DNA of 64,000 nucleotides from Bradyrhizobium murdochi (lineage in GTDB: Bacteria > Pseudomonadota > Alphaproteobacteria > Rhizobiales > Xanthobacteraceae), in contig NZ_AXAU01000009.1 of assembly GCF_000472965.1 (NCBI RefSeq), positions 186,001 through 250,000 on the forward strand. Reading direction: 5' to 3'. Position 1 is the first letter of the stretch, and every line of letters begins with the position of its first letter. The notes beneath the pieces are model-generated. The model did not search any database. It saw nothing but the letters and a program-made list of their open reading frames with translations, and had not been told where the DNA came from. Made by a program: the position numbers and the translations under genes. Below are positions 1 through 9,900 of this stretch, in pieces.

Positions 1-1
1 T

Positions 2-181
2 GTGATCGAGGCGCCCAAGGGCTCTGGCACGATAAGCCTCAACGGTGCGGCCGCTCGAATCGCGATGCCCGGAGAGAAAATCATCATCGTTGCATATGCC
101 TCCTTCGATGAGGCGGAAGCGAAAGTCTTCAGACCACGCGTTGTTCTGGTTGATCAAGAAAATCGGATCTTACCAGGTTGA
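2..181 (+). CDS. panD: Aspartate 1-decarboxylase, C-terminal part (cut by window edge)
   Basis: The reading frame is open from the window edge to a TGA at 179-181 and gives the last 59 residues. It contains SGTISLNGAAAR, a PGEKIIIVAYA stretch and a PRVVLVD ending, which match the C-terminal half of the pyruvoyl enzyme PanD. PanD makes beta-alanine from aspartate for pantothenate and coenzyme A. The self-cleavage site and N-terminus lie outside the window. It stands 78 bp upstream of bioF on the same strand, so the two are probably co-transcribed; grouping of vitamin genes of this kind is known from rhizobial symbiosis islands. Assignment is by remembered family sequence. Confidence 0.8.
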   Translation: MIEAPKGSGTISLNGAAARIAMPGEKIIIVAYASFDEAEAKVFRPRVVLVDQENRILPG

Positions 182-259
182 AAACATGAAGGCCGATGGA
201 TGAAGCCTTCTTGGCTGCCAATGGAATATCTGCGCGTAAATGCGACGTGGGAGTGAAGG

Positions 260-1414
260 ATGAGCTCGACCCATGCGGCCAAAATGAGAAATTTTGCCAC
301 GGCCCTGCATGCCTTAAAAGAGGACGACCGGCTGCGCTGCCTCAAGCCGCGCGCTGGCGTCGACTTTTCTTCGAACGATTATCTTGCGCTGGCGAGCGCG
401 CCTCGTATGAAAATGGCCGTCGTGGCCGCGCTCGAAGCCGGCACCCCAGTAGGAGCCGGCGGCTCGCGGCTCTTACGCGGCAATTGCGAGGAACACGAAA
501 GTCTGGAAGCAGATGCAGCTCAGTTCTTTGGGGCGAAGACGGCCCTTTTCTTTAGCGGCGGCTACTTTGCAAATTTTGCCGTCCTGACAACGCTGCCGCA
601 GCGGGGCGATCTGCTCGTTCTCGATTCTCTTGTGCACGCGAGCATTCATGAAGGCGCGCGCGCTGGCCGGGCGCAGTTTCGGATAAGCGATCACAACGAC
701 GCCCAGTCGGTCGAAGACAAAATTCGTGACTGGCGGGTCAAGGGCGGAACGGGCCGGGTCTGGATCGTGGCCGAAAGTCTCTACAGCATGGATGGCGATT
801 TCGCACCACTTAAAGATTTGGTCGCGATCGCGGACCGGCACGACGCCTTCCTGATCGTGGATGAGGCCCATGCCACAGGCGTCTACGGCAGGCAGGGACG
901 GGGGCTCACCGCGCCGTACGAGGGGAGCGAAAATCTCCTGGTTGTTCATACCTGCGGCAAGGCGCTGGGCGCTGCCGGTGCGCTCGTCACTTGCACACGC
1001 GTGCTGCGTGACTTCTTGGTCAATCGTTGTCGCCCGTTTATCTTCGCCACCGCTCCCCCACCGTTGATGGCTGTCGCCGTGCGGGAAGCACTCTCAATTC
1101 TGCAGGAGGAACCTGAGCGTCAGCAGCGTTTGGCCAAGCTGGTCGCCTTCACGCATCGGGAGATTCGTTTGCGCGGTCTGCGCAGTCCTTCGGACTCGCA
1201 GATCGTGCCCTACATCATTGGCGACAACGCCCATACGATGCGGCTCGCCTCTTTACTGCAGGCGCGCGGCTTCGACATACGTGGAATCCGGCCGCCAACC
1301 GTGCCGGCGGGAACGGCACGATTGCGAATTTCACTCACGCTTAACGTCAGGGAAGGTGATGTATCCGAGATGCTTGATGCGTTTGTCGAAGAGACGTGGG
1401 GCGATTCGCGATGA
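260..1414 (+). CDS. bioF: 8-amino-7-oxononanoate synthase
   Basis: This 384-residue PLP enzyme condenses pimeloyl thioester with alanine, the first committed step of biotin ring assembly. Visible family features are FSSNDYLALA near residue 37, GAGGSRLLRGN near 67, the conserved VDEAHATGVYG near 202 and the HTCGKALGAAGA stretch near 230 that carries the PLP lysine. The start ATG at 260 follows a GTGAAGG ribosome site. The stop overlaps the bioD start as ATGA, which implies translational coupling. Length is normal for the family and no damage is seen. Confidence 0.95.
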   Translation: MSSTHAAKMRNFATALHALKEDDRLRCLKPRAGVDFSSNDYLALASAPRMKMAVVAALEAGTPVGAGGSRLLRGNCEEHESLEADAAQFFGAKTALFFSGGYFANFAVLTTLPQRGDLLVLDSLVHASIHEGARAGRAQFRISDHNDAQSVEDKIRDWRVKGGTGRVWIVAESLYSMDGDFAPLKDLVAIADRHDAFLIVDEAHATGVYGRQGRGLTAPYEGSENLLVVHTCGKALGAAGALVTCTRVLRDFLVNRCRPFIFATAPPPLMAVAVREALSILQEEPERQQRLAKLVAFTHREIRLRGLRSPSDSQIVPYIIGDNAHTMRLASLLQARGFDIRGIRPPTVPAGTARLRISLTLNVREGDVSEMLDAFVEETWGDSR

Positions 1415-2043
1415 CTCAGCGGATCGTGGTGACAGGCACAGATACCGGGATTGGGAAATCGGTCTTTTCCGCAGGGCTCGCCAATCTCCTCGGCGCAAAC
1501 TATTGGAAACCGATTCAGGCCGGCCTTGAAGGAGAGACTGATAGCGAGCTCGTGGCGCGGCTGGGCAGTCTCTCACCCGATCGCATCGTGCCGGAGCTTT
1601 ACCGGCTTCGAACGCCCGCTTCGCCCCATTACTCAGCCGAAATCGACGGAGTTCGCATCGACGCAGATGCGATTGATGTGCCGGACAGCGGGGAGCGCCC
1701 GCTCGTGATCGAGGGCGCCGGCGGGCTAATGGTCCCGCTGAGTGGCGGCACACTTTTTGTCGACGTCTTCGAGCGCTGGCGGCTTCCCGTGGTGCTTTGC
1801 GCAAGCACGCGACTTGGCACCATCAATCACGCGCTGCTGTCGATAGAGGCTCTGCGAAAGCGCCAGATCAGCATTCTCGGAATTGCATTCATTGGCGAAC
1901 GAAATTTTGAGCCGGAGAGGGCAATTTGCGAAATTGGACGCGTGCGTTGGTTGGGGCGATTGCCTTGGCTTTCTCCTCTCACGGCAAACGCGCTGCAGGC
2001 GGTCTTCAAAGACTCGTTTGTCCCTTGGGACTTCAAACCATGA
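1411..2043 (+). CDS. bioD: Dethiobiotin synthetase
   Basis: The protein has 210 residues from the ATG at 1411, which overlaps the bioF stop. An in-frame start 15 bp upstream is less likely because the coupled start begins directly with the family N-terminus. The P-loop GTDTGIGKS sits near residue 8, and VIEGAGGLMVPLS near 100 is the usual second nucleotide and substrate-binding segment. It closes the ureido ring of dethiobiotin using ATP and CO2. It is followed by bioA through another ATGA overlap, so bioF-bioD-bioA form one translationally coupled unit. Confidence 0.93.
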   Translation: MTQRIVVTGTDTGIGKSVFSAGLANLLGANYWKPIQAGLEGETDSELVARLGSLSPDRIVPELYRLRTPASPHYSAEIDGVRIDADAIDVPDSGERPLVIEGAGGLMVPLSGGTLFVDVFERWRLPVVLCASTRLGTINHALLSIEALRKRQISILGIAFIGERNFEPERAICEIGRVRWLGRLPWLSPLTANALQAVFKDSFVPWDFKP

Positions 2044-3302
2044 TCAAGACGAAGTCGCCGATCTGGCATCCTTTCACGCAGCACGCGCTTCAGGATGAAA
2101 TGATCAAGATCGTGCGTGGTGACGGCGCTTATCTCCACACCGCGGACGGTCGCCGTATCATAGATGCAATCTCATCTTGGTGGGTCGTGACCCATGGTCA
2201 TTGCCATCCACATATCGTGCGCGCGATTCAGAAGCAGGCAGGCAAGCTCAACCAGATGATCTTCGCCGGCTACACCCATGATCCAGCTGAAGAGGTTGCT
2301 GCGCTAGTTTTGAAACTCGCGCCTCGCGGCCTCGACCATGTCTTCTTTTCCGACAGTGGCTCAGCCAGTGTGGAAGTAGCTTTAAAAATGGCACTCGGTT
2401 ATTGGCATAACATCGGCAAGCAGCGAATACGCATTGTCGTGATGCAACATTCCTATCACGGCGACACGGTTGGGGCCATGTCGGTAGGTGCTAGAAGCGT
2501 GTTCAACGCGGCGTACGGGCCCCTTCTATTCGAGGTTACCTCAATCCCGTTCCCCGCGAGAGGTCGTGAGCAGGTGACGCTTGATGCGCTCGAGTCCGTT
2601 TGTCGAAACGAAATTCCGGCCGCCTTTATTGTGGAGCCTCTGGTATTGGGTGCGGGCGGAATGCTGATGTACCCAGCCTGGGTGCTAAAAGAGATGAAGC
2701 GAATCTGCGAAGCATCCGAGGTTCTGTTCATAGCCGATGAGGTCATGACGGGCTGGGGCCGTACCGGAACCTTATTCGCCTGCGAGCAGGCCAATGTGAC
2801 GCCCGATATTGCCTGCTATTCGAAGGGCCTCACGGGAGGAGCGCTTCCGCTCGCGGTAACAATCTGCCGCGCGGATATTTTTGATGCGCATTATTCGAAG
2901 GACCGTACACGTACGTTCTTTCATTCGAGTTCATATACCGCCAATCCAATTGCCTGCGCCGCCGCAAAGGCCAACCTGGATCTCTGGCAAAGTCAGGAAC
3001 CTCGCCAGCTCGTGGCGTCGGTTGCCGCCATGCAAGAGCGGGCCATTGAGCCATTCCGCGCCGACCCGCGCTTTGCAAACGTCCGTCGGGCGGGCACCAT
3101 CACAGCACTCGATCTGCAAACGAGCGATGCCGGCTATCTCGCTAGCACCGGACCGAAGCTTCAGGCCTTCTTTAAAAACCGAAATCTGTTGCTGCGTCCG
3201 CTCGGCAATACGATCTATGTGATGCCGCCTTACTGCGTCACGGCGACAGATCTTGACCAAATCTATGCCGCCATCAGGGATTCTGCTGATGCGGTGGCTT
3301 GA
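2040..3302 (+). CDS. bioA: Adenosylmethionine-8-amino-7-oxononanoate aminotransferase
   Basis: From the ATG at 2040 (overlapping the bioD stop at 2041-2043) the protein has 420 residues, a normal BioA length. It starts with IWHPFTQH, typical of the family. Further marks are SSWWVVTHGHCHP, HSYHGDTVGAMSVG near 140, the FIADEVMTGWGRTG aspartate motif near 233 and the PLP lysine in YSKGLTGGALPL near 263. It transaminates KAPA to DAPA with S-adenosylmethionine as amino donor. No bioZ or bioB follows; bioB may lie upstream of the window. Confidence 0.94.
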   Translation: MIKTKSPIWHPFTQHALQDEMIKIVRGDGAYLHTADGRRIIDAISSWWVVTHGHCHPHIVRAIQKQAGKLNQMIFAGYTHDPAEEVAALVLKLAPRGLDHVFFSDSGSASVEVALKMALGYWHNIGKQRIRIVVMQHSYHGDTVGAMSVGARSVFNAAYGPLLFEVTSIPFPARGREQVTLDALESVCRNEIPAAFIVEPLVLGAGGMLMYPAWVLKEMKRICEASEVLFIADEVMTGWGRTGTLFACEQANVTPDIACYSKGLTGGALPLAVTICRADIFDAHYSKDRTRTFFHSSSYTANPIACAAAKANLDLWQSQEPRQLVASVAAMQERAIEPFRADPRFANVRRAGTITALDLQTSDAGYLASTGPKLQAFFKNRNLLLRPLGNTIYVMPPYCVTATDLDQIYAAIRDSADAVA

Positions 3303-4070
3303 GGATGCGCTTGGTGCGTGTAGCCACTAGGAGCTTTTGACCGTTTCGGCGCTTGGCCGATCGTTATCTAGCTGAATATCAATCTACAGCAAGCTTTAGA
3401 ACCGATCTGAGAGAGTGTTGCTGATACACCAGATACCAAACGCACCTGTAGATGGCGTGAATTCTGCTAGTGTTGCTGGTAGCGCTCCCACAGGGTGTAC
3501 GGCAGCGCGACCCAAAGACTCTCCCCATGAGGAAAGCGCGGCTGAGAAGTTCTTATTCGATGGTCCGCGGTCAAAACGTCTCCGCACGTTCTTGTGAGGA
3601 ACGCGAACACCTCGGCTCCCCAAGGCAGCCGCAATATCTACATCTTACCCAGCCCACAGTGACCATGCATTTCGAGCAGCAGAACGTAAATATCGGATTG
3701 CCGCCCTTTGACAGCGCAAAAGGATGAGGCGGCAGTCACGAGATCGGGCGAGCGCTGCCACACGCCCCCTCAATTCGGGTAGTTGAAATTCGTCGAAGGA
3801 AGTCGTTCGATCGCAGGATTTAACCGCCGACGCGACGCTCATTGCATTAATCAAGACGAATACATTCGTTACAAATTGGAAATCTCAGCGAAGCACTCCG
3901 ATTGAGCGGTCGCTTCACCAAAGCGGCGCACATCAGGGTCAAACTCTTGCGCCCAGTGCCCGTACGCTACCGGGAGACTTGGCATCGCCGACGCGGCATT
4001 TCACGTGCGGGCGTCGTGCTGAGGCGAAGAAAGTGCAGGGGCTATCCACCTAACTCCGACAGGAGGCGAA
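3303..4070. other. Gene-poor spacer after the biotin operon
   Basis: This stretch of about 770 bp has only short overlapping open frames with no recognisable family, no convincing ribosome site and no clear terminator, tRNA or repeat. It is probably decayed sequence. Nothing further can be supported. Confidence 0.5.
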
Positions 4071-4256
4071 ATGCGCAACACCTCCCATATTTCCTACCAC
4101 GGTCCAGTGAGGTGCTGTGCGATATGCGGCGGAAAGTTCGGGCTGATCCGCTACTACTGCTGGCGAACGGCCCTTTGTTCCATGAAATGCGTCGACCGCT
4201 TCAAGGCGCGGCGGGAGGCCGACCACAAATGGCTTCGCTGGTTGCGAGCGGCTTAA
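4071..4256 (+). CDS. Small cysteine-rich protein, possible zinc ribbon
   Basis: A 61-residue protein starts at an ATG preceded by an excellent ribosome site (GACAGGAGG ending 5 bp before the start). Six cysteines are visible, at 15, 16, 19, 30, 36 and 40. Two of them form a CAIC pair and two a CSMKC pair, as in a small treble-clef or zinc-ribbon fold. The C-terminal third is strongly basic and Trp-rich (RFKARREAD, WLRWLR), which suggests nucleic-acid or membrane contact. I do not recognise a named family, although small proteins of this look occur in Bradyrhizobium. It is isolated between non-coding stretches. Confidence 0.65.
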   Translation: MRNTSHISYHGPVRCCAICGGKFGLIRYYCWRTALCSMKCVDRFKARREADHKWLRWLRAA

Positions 4257-4382
4257 TACGTGGCACCGAGACGCCGCGGGAGACGGGCTCGAGGCAGAAG
4301 CGCATTAGCGGAGTTGAAAAAGTTGTCATTAGAATTCGGTGTGACGCGTTAAAGAGTAGCATGGAAGTATCAAGTGACAGAG

Positions 4383-4574
4383 ATGTCAGCAACAATCATC
4401 GACTTTACGGCTTACAGGATGAACAAGCGTGCTGCGGCTGACCTGTCGCGCGACGAAATTTGGTTGACCGCGCCGTATCCAGCGGTCGCATCCTTCTATT
4501 TCTTCTGGCCGTTTCTGGCCTGGATTCCGTTTGGTTTGCCGGATCCGTCAGTCTCGGAACAGGAGCCTTCGTGA
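4383..4574 (+). CDS. Possible small membrane-associated protein
   Basis: The ORF gives about 63 residues from the ATG at 4383 (another ATG lies 9 bp upstream). The N-terminal half is mixed and charged (IIDFTAYRMNKRAA). The C-terminal half has one hydrophobic aromatic stretch, roughly residues 33-52, that could span or dip into the membrane. A weak GACAGAG precedes the start. It lies downstream of the small Cys-rich gene on the same strand. No family is recognised and a chance ORF cannot be excluded. Confidence 0.35.
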   Translation: MSATIIDFTAYRMNKRAAADLSRDEIWLTAPYPAVASFYFFWPFLAWIPFGLPDPSVSEQEPS

Positions 4575-5161
4575 GCAGTCTTCGGACGCGGCGCAGGGAA
4601 CTAGCGACCGGGATGGATGCGCGACTGTTAACTTTGTGCGTAGGTCACCAATTTTGGAGACGAGATCGTTCTTGCCACCATTGACGGTTTTCTCTCGACT
4701 TCCATAGGACGCACTGACTGCAGGGATACGAGACAAGCGATCGATCGAGATCTAAAATAAGTCACAGTTAAGAGCAGCCTCCTTGAACGTGTCGCGATTC
4801 CAGTGCTGCAGCGGTGGATGGTGGAGGGACGTCGTGTCGCCTGGGCCACCGCGTACGACATTATACGGCACGCATGGCCGATACCATCGTCGAAGTATGG
4901 TCGGAGATAGTCGGCAACGTCGGCCTGGGATTCGGCAAGACAGCGTCTGTCAGCATGGCCTAGGGAATTATCACTTAGATGCGGCTGCCGCCCAGACAGG
5001 CAGACCCATGCCTTGCTTCTGGCGGAACGCCGGACCATCTCGGTCTCACCCCCGGAGCGTTAATGTCATGCGTATATCCGAGGTGCAGGGAATGAAAGCC
5101 GACCAAACGACTGAGTGTGTGTGCTAAGATATACGTAGACTTGCACTGAATAGGTGTTTTC
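4575..5161. other. Spacer with no supported gene
   Basis: About 590 bp with short shadow frames on both strands. None has a plausible ribosome site combined with recognisable protein features, and no RNA gene or transposon end was seen. Confidence 0.45.
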
Positions 5162-5317
5162 GTGGATGAGCAGTTTTTAAAGGACCGGGCCCAGATCATT
5201 CGCGATCTAGCGGACAAAGCAGACCCTTTCACTAGAAAAAGGCTGCTTGACCTAGCGGAACGGTATGACAGACGTATGAGACCGACGGTCTCAGATGACA
5301 AAGCGCGGCGAAACTAA
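5162..5317 (+). CDS. Small charged helical protein, GTG start
   Basis: A 51-residue frame runs from GTG at 5162 to TAA at 5315-5317. The product is highly charged and has a heptad-like pattern (DRAQIIRDLADKADPFTRKR, then LLDLAERYDRR), which predicts two helices. Short proteins of this composition are frequent in Bradyrhizobium genomes, but the function is unknown to me. The ribosome site is weak. The case rests on amino-acid composition and the clean end in a basic tail; it is too short for ordinary ORF length filters. Confidence 0.5.
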   Translation: MDEQFLKDRAQIIRDLADKADPFTRKRLLDLAERYDRRMRPTVSDDKARRN

Positions 5318-5689
5318 TTGGTCGTGGAAGTGTTCCGACCGATCTGGCGGCTCACCATTGATTGCACGTGGCCGATTTCGTGGTCGACATACATGAGCGA
5401 CGCTCTGGAGTCCGCCTAAAGAGACCCGACCGCACCTTTTCTTGCAGAGCCGCTCGCGCCTGAAGACGCGGAGGCGGCTTATTACATTACGAGGACGTCA
5501 ATCGCCGGTCTTGCGGAGGCGTCCTCTTCTCGAAATTAGGATGGGTGACCGTACGCCGTCATCTACGAACAACTGTTCGCCGAGGCTAATGACCCTGTAT
5601 CTGCGCGAGAACCTACTCGCACCATGCGTTTTTGCGTTCAAAGCTCATTAAATCCTGCAAATCGATCTCTTGCCGGATGCAGAAAAAAA
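5318..5689. other. Spacer with no supported gene
   Basis: About 370 bp. A short frame encoding APEDAEAAYYITRTSIAG reads as protein-like but has no usable start, so it may be the tail of a decayed small gene. Nothing else is visible. Confidence 0.4.
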
Positions 5690-5734
5690 GGCCGCGCGAA
5701 CGGTACGCGCGGCCAAGTCAGGGAGGAAACGCCC
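5690..5734 (+). repeat. Stem-loop repeat with GGAGGAAACGCCC tail, copy A
   Basis: A perfect 9-bp inverted repeat (GGCCGCGCG at 5690-5698 and CGCGCGGCC at 5706-5714) follows a run of seven A residues. It is followed by AAGTCAGGGAGGAAACGCCC. The same arrangement occurs at 54047-54093: A-run, GC stem with unrelated loop, then AAGTCTAGGGAGGAAACGCCC. The stem bases differ between the copies while pairing is kept, which points to selection on structure. No gene starts directly after it here. Confidence 0.6.
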
Positions 5735-6581
5735 CAAGGGGCCGCTGAAGGAGCATCGAGATGAGTAGATCGATCACTCACCGAGAACTCCAAGCTTGTG
5801 AGAGCATCAGTGTCACGAGATGCTTTTTTATTCGTCTCTAGTCGCGCGAAGTGATCGAATACTTGAGTTCTTGCGCGGTTTGGCGGTAATTTTTGTGCAT
5901 GTCTCGCATGTTTTGTGCAAAGATGATCAGCTGGACGCAGCGTTCAGCTCGACGTATCAGTCGGTCTACTGCGATAAGCCCGGATACCTAGGGAGGTCAC
6001 CGTTCCCTTCTTTGTTCAGGCGGGATATGGTTTCGGCGACACTCATCACGGGTTTCGGTGATCTATTACAAGCCTGTACGTGACGTGCATTGCGAGTTCA
6101 GAATCGTGAGCAGCTACAGGCCTATGGGAATGTCAATGTAGCGCATCGATGGCTCGTCGGCATCGGTCGGACCGAGCTGGTCCGAGGCTGACAGGCAAGC
6201 CGCAAGCACTGCCGATGTCTGCTCCATGGCCTGCAAATGGCGAAGCGTCACGCGGATATGGCGCGGGCAAAATGGTCGTTTCGGAGTGCGACGGTGGACG
6301 GTTCAAGTCCGCAGACGACAGAATGGATGACATGCCGCTCGAAGGCCACGAGATCGGGGTTGCCCGTAACTTTCAATCAAAGGCCTGGAAGGTGATTCGG
6401 CAGTCATTCCTGGATGGGCGTTTTTTGGCCTAGTTGGTCGCGGAACGGACGCAGGGGATAGAGGTGCGCGCAGGTGGGCAACCCTCGGGCACTGGCTATG
6501 TCACAAGGGTATGGCGATGCGACAGTAGTTTCGGCAAGATATGGGTGTGACTCGCGATACAGCACATAAGCGCGTGCAGAG
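5735..6581. other. Spacer with no supported gene
   Basis: About 850 bp, partly more AT-rich (5810-5920). Frames at 5820-6083 and 6149-6433 are open but have no ribosome site or recognisable features. The last part may belong to the decayed lyase gene that becomes recognisable at 6582. Confidence 0.4.
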
Positions 6582-6905
6582 TTGGGGCGGGCGCTTACCG
6601 AGTTTCCTGGCGTGCTCAACACCGCGGAAATGTGCGTGCCTTTGCCGGGCGTGCCGCTGCTCGCCAACATGACCGTCTTCGGCAAGACGCCGTTTCCTTG
6701 CGATGGCAGAATTCGAGGTAACTATTCAATCGTGATCTGGCCGGTGTCTGCGCTGCGGGTGGCGAACAAGGGGCAGGAAGATCTGTAAGCTGCGATCGCG
6801 CGACCGCCGCACCCACAAGATTGTCGATCGAATCCAGACGCGCGCCCAACTCTATGCGACGATCGGGCCGCACGATGACGAGGCGCTAGATGCTTGCGTT
6901 CTCCA
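6582..6905 (+). pseudogene. Remnant of a methylisocitrate lyase-like (PrpB/PEP mutase) gene
   Basis: Frame +3 from 6582 contains PLLANMTVFGKTPF and, after a damaged stretch, YSIVIWPVSALRVANKGQE. Both resemble the LANITEFGKTP and IVIYPVSALRVANKAQE segments of the isocitrate lyase/PEP mutase superfamily. After a stop and a frame change, 6820-6905 reads VDRIQTRAQLYATIGPHD, similar to the family C-terminus. The N-terminal two thirds, including the catalytic loop, are not detectable. It is a decayed fragment directly upstream of the metE riboswitch. The match is from memory, so the exact subfamily is uncertain. Confidence 0.6.
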
Positions 6906-6984
6906 GACAGTCGCTCCCGAGAAACCGCACAGGTGATTATCGAGAGGTTGACGGAACGGTCCTCTTGCAGGTAATCGGAGATGT

Positions 6985-7155
6985 CGAGGTTCTCCGGATC
7001 AATCCGGAGCCAAGAGGGAAGCCGGTGCGATGCCGGCGCTGCCCCCGCAACTGTAAGCGGCGAGCCACTGTCCAATAGAAGTCACTGAAGCCACGCGGCT
7101 TCGGGAAGGCCGGACAGCGGGCGACGACCCGCGAGCCAGGAGACCTGGCCCGACA
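6985..7155 (+). promoter_or_regulatory. Cobalamin riboswitch upstream of metE
   Basis: The conserved core is visible: GGGAAGCCGGTGCGATGCCG near 7017, GCTGCCCCCGCAACTGTAAG near 7038 (the B12 box region), GAGCCACTG near 7062, CGGGAAGGC near 7102 and CGCGAGCCAGGAGACC near 7130. This is the standard order of an AdoCbl/B12 riboswitch. It lies just upstream of metE, a classic target because B12-dependent MetH makes MetE dispensable. A terminator hairpin follows at 7202-7220. Limits are approximate. Confidence 0.93.
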
Positions 7156-7201
7156 ATATATTCGTCCACGGGCGGGGTGTCCGGTGGTGCGCCAAGCAGT
7201 T

Positions 7202-7220
7202 GCCGCTTCGGCGGCTTTTT
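7202..7220 (+). terminator. Intrinsic terminator of the metE riboswitch
   Basis: GCCGC-TTCG-GCGGC followed by TTTTT forms a UUCG tetraloop hairpin between the riboswitch core and the metE start. Its position fits transcription attenuation when cobalamin is bound. The stem is only 5 bp, so its efficiency is uncertain. Confidence 0.7.
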
Positions 7221-7267
7221 CTGCACGCGTCCGCCATGGCCTTTGCTCCCAACATGGGGTTGAAGCT

Positions 7268-9596
7268 ATGTCTCTTCTCTCGATTCCTGTCGCTACACTC
7301 GGCACGCCGCGCATCGGTCCGCGCCGCGAACTGAAACTCGCGCTCGAGAGCTATTGGGCCGGAAAGTCTGACGAAACGCAGCTTCTTGAGGCTGCGGCTG
7401 CGCTTCGCGCCGCTAACTGGTCGCGGCAGAAATCGCTCGGCGTAACCGTTATCCCTTCAAACGACTTCTCGCTTTATGACCATGTGCTCGATACCAGCGT
7501 AATGGTCGGTGCCATTCCGGAAATTTACGGTTGGAGTGCAGGCCCCGTTTCGCTCAAGACCTACTTTGCGATGGCACGGGGCGCACAGCGCGATGACCAT
7601 GATGCGAATTGCGGTCACGCCGAGCACGGCGCGGCAGCGCAGCAGATGACCAAATGGTTCGACACCAATTATCACTACATCGTGCCGGAATATCACAAGG
7701 ACCAGACCTTCACGCTTTCCTCTCGCAAGCCGATCGAGGAGTATGAAGAAGCGAAAAGCCTGGGTTATCAGACGCGCCCGGTGCTGGTTGGTCCAGTCAC
7801 CTTTCTCAAGCTCGGCAAGAGCGCCGATCCTGCATTCGATCCGCTGTTGCTACTCGATAGGCTGCTGCCGGTCTATGTAGATGTTCTCCGCGAACTCACC
7901 TTAAGGGGCGCCGAGTGGGTGCAACTGGACGAGCCATGTTTGGTCCTGGACCTCGATGATGCCACACGCGACGCGCTGCGCCGGACCTACGCCCATCTGG
8001 CCAAGAAAGTTCCCGACATCAAGATCATGCTCGCTACCTATTTTGGAACGATCGGCGACAACCTGGAAACCGCTTTGACGTTGTCGGTCGCGGGCCTTCA
8101 CATCGACCTGGTCCGCGCCCCGGAGCAGTTGAACGCGATTGTCACCGACGCTCGAAGGGATCTTGTCATCTCCCTCGGCATCGTCGATGGCCGCAATGTC
8201 TGGCGTTCGAACCTTCCAGCGGTGCTCGATCGGCTCGAACTTGCGATCGCAAAGCTCGGCAAGGACCGCGTGCAGATTGCACCCTCATGCTCGCTGCTTC
8301 ATGTCCCGATCGACCTCGAACTCGAGACGGATCTTGATCCCGATGTGAAAAGCTGGCTTGCTTTCTCCGTCCAGAAGATCGGAGAACTCGCAACGCTGGG
8401 GCGCGTGCTGGCTAAAGGATGGGAGGAAGCGGCGGATGTACTTGAGGCCTCGGAAGGCGCGGCCATCGCGCGCGAAACGTCACCCAACGTTCACAATGCG
8501 AACGTCGCCAAGCGAATGGCTGCAATCGATGACAGCATGCGGCGTCGTCACAGTCCTTTCGCCCGGCGCGCCGAGGTTCAGCGCGCGCGGTTCGGATTGC
8601 CGACATTTCCCACGACGACGATCGGATCGTTCCCGCAGACGGTGGAGGTTCGCAACGCTCGCGCAGCCTATGCGCGGGGAAGGATGAGCGAAGCACAATA
8701 CGAGCAGTTTCTCAAAGTGGAGACGGCGCGCGCGGTGCGCTGGCAGGAAGACATTGGTCTCGACGTTCTCGTGCATGGCGAGTTCGAGCGCAATGACATG
8801 GTGCAGTATTTCGGTGAGCGGCTGTCCGGCTTCGCATTCACCAAACATGGCTGGGTTCAGTCCTACGGCTCGCGTTATGTCCGGCCGCCCATCCTGTTTG
8901 GCGATGTCTCCCGGCCGAAGCCGATGGCGATGGAGTGGTGGCGCTTCGCGCAATCGCTGACCAAGAAGCCACTGAAGGCGATGCTGACAGGGCCGGTGAC
9001 GATCCTGAACTGGTCATTCGTCCGTGATGATATTCCACGGAGCGAAGCATGCCATCAGATCGCGCTCGCGATACGTGACGAGGTGATCGATCTAGAGAGG
9101 TCCGGCGCGATGATGATCCAGATTGACGAGGCTGCGCTCCGAGAAGGATTGCGCGCTGCGCAAGTCACAATGGAAGACCTACCTCGGCTGGGCAGTAGAC
9201 AGCTTCCGCATCTGCTCGTCTGGCGTGGCCGACGAGACCCAGATCCACACCCATATGTGTTATTCCGAGTTCAACGACATCATCGATGCGATCGCGGCAA
9301 TGGATGCCGACGTCATTTCGATCGAGACGTCGCGGTCAAAAATGCAACTGCTTGATGCCTTCAAGAGCTACAAATATCCAAACGAGATCGGACCCGGCGT
9401 TTACGACATCCATTCGCCGCGCGTGCCGGACGTAGCCGAGATGAAAAACCTCATTGCGCTGGCGCGGCAGCGGCTTTCCGATGCGCAGCTCTGGATCAAT
9501 CCCGATTGCGGCCTAAAAACGCGCCGATGGGAGGAGGTGCGTCCCGCGCTCATCAATATGGTCGCGGCTGCCCGCGAATTGCGGATGGCGTCCTGA
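7268..9596 (+). pseudogene. metE: B12-independent methionine synthase, split by a frameshift
   Basis: The gene starts at the ATG at 7268 (SIPVATLGTPRIGPRRELK, the MetE N-terminus) and reads well to about 9147. There the frame runs on as unrelated sequence to a stop at 9353-9355. The family sequence resumes one frame over (RKSQWKTYLGWAVDSFRI) and continues to 9596. One extra base near 9147-9152 (TTGCGCGCTG where the family suggests TTGCCGCTG) explains this. The zinc ligands in THMCYSEF and NPDCGLKTR lie after the shift, so the product as read lacks the active-site metal centre. Without the shift the protein would be about 776 residues. It could be a real mutation or a sequencing error. Confidence 0.9.
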
Positions 9597-9900
9597 TCCC
9601 GAGGCAGTCGCCGATCTCCGACCTCTTTTTTCACAGGGAGCCCCGATGCGTTTCTGAATCAAATGCACCCCGCTTTGGAAAGGAGGAGCCCTGTTGCGTG
9701 AATTTCTCGCTTGTCAGGGCGATGTGGCGTGACGGCGAGAAAACGATCCTGGAGTTCGTCGGAAGCAACGCCCAAACGATCGAGGTGGACGAGGCGCCGG
9801 GACGAAATCTCTCGATCCGTGTCAGTCGGGTTATTGAGTCGATTGTTGCAGACTTCGGGAACCGGAACCGGCGAAGTGTCGGTCGGTTTGCGAACGGGCG

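Noticed and set aside
1331..1804. Minus-strand open frame across bioF/bioD
   Set aside because: Shadow of the biotin genes, which show strong family motifs on the plus strand.
5820..6083. 87-codon open frame in an AT-richer patch
   Set aside because: No ribosome site, no recognisable domain and composition like chance sequence.
6300..6310. GGTTCAAGTCC, resembling a tRNA T-loop
   Set aside because: No matching acceptor, D or anticodon arms could be folded around it.
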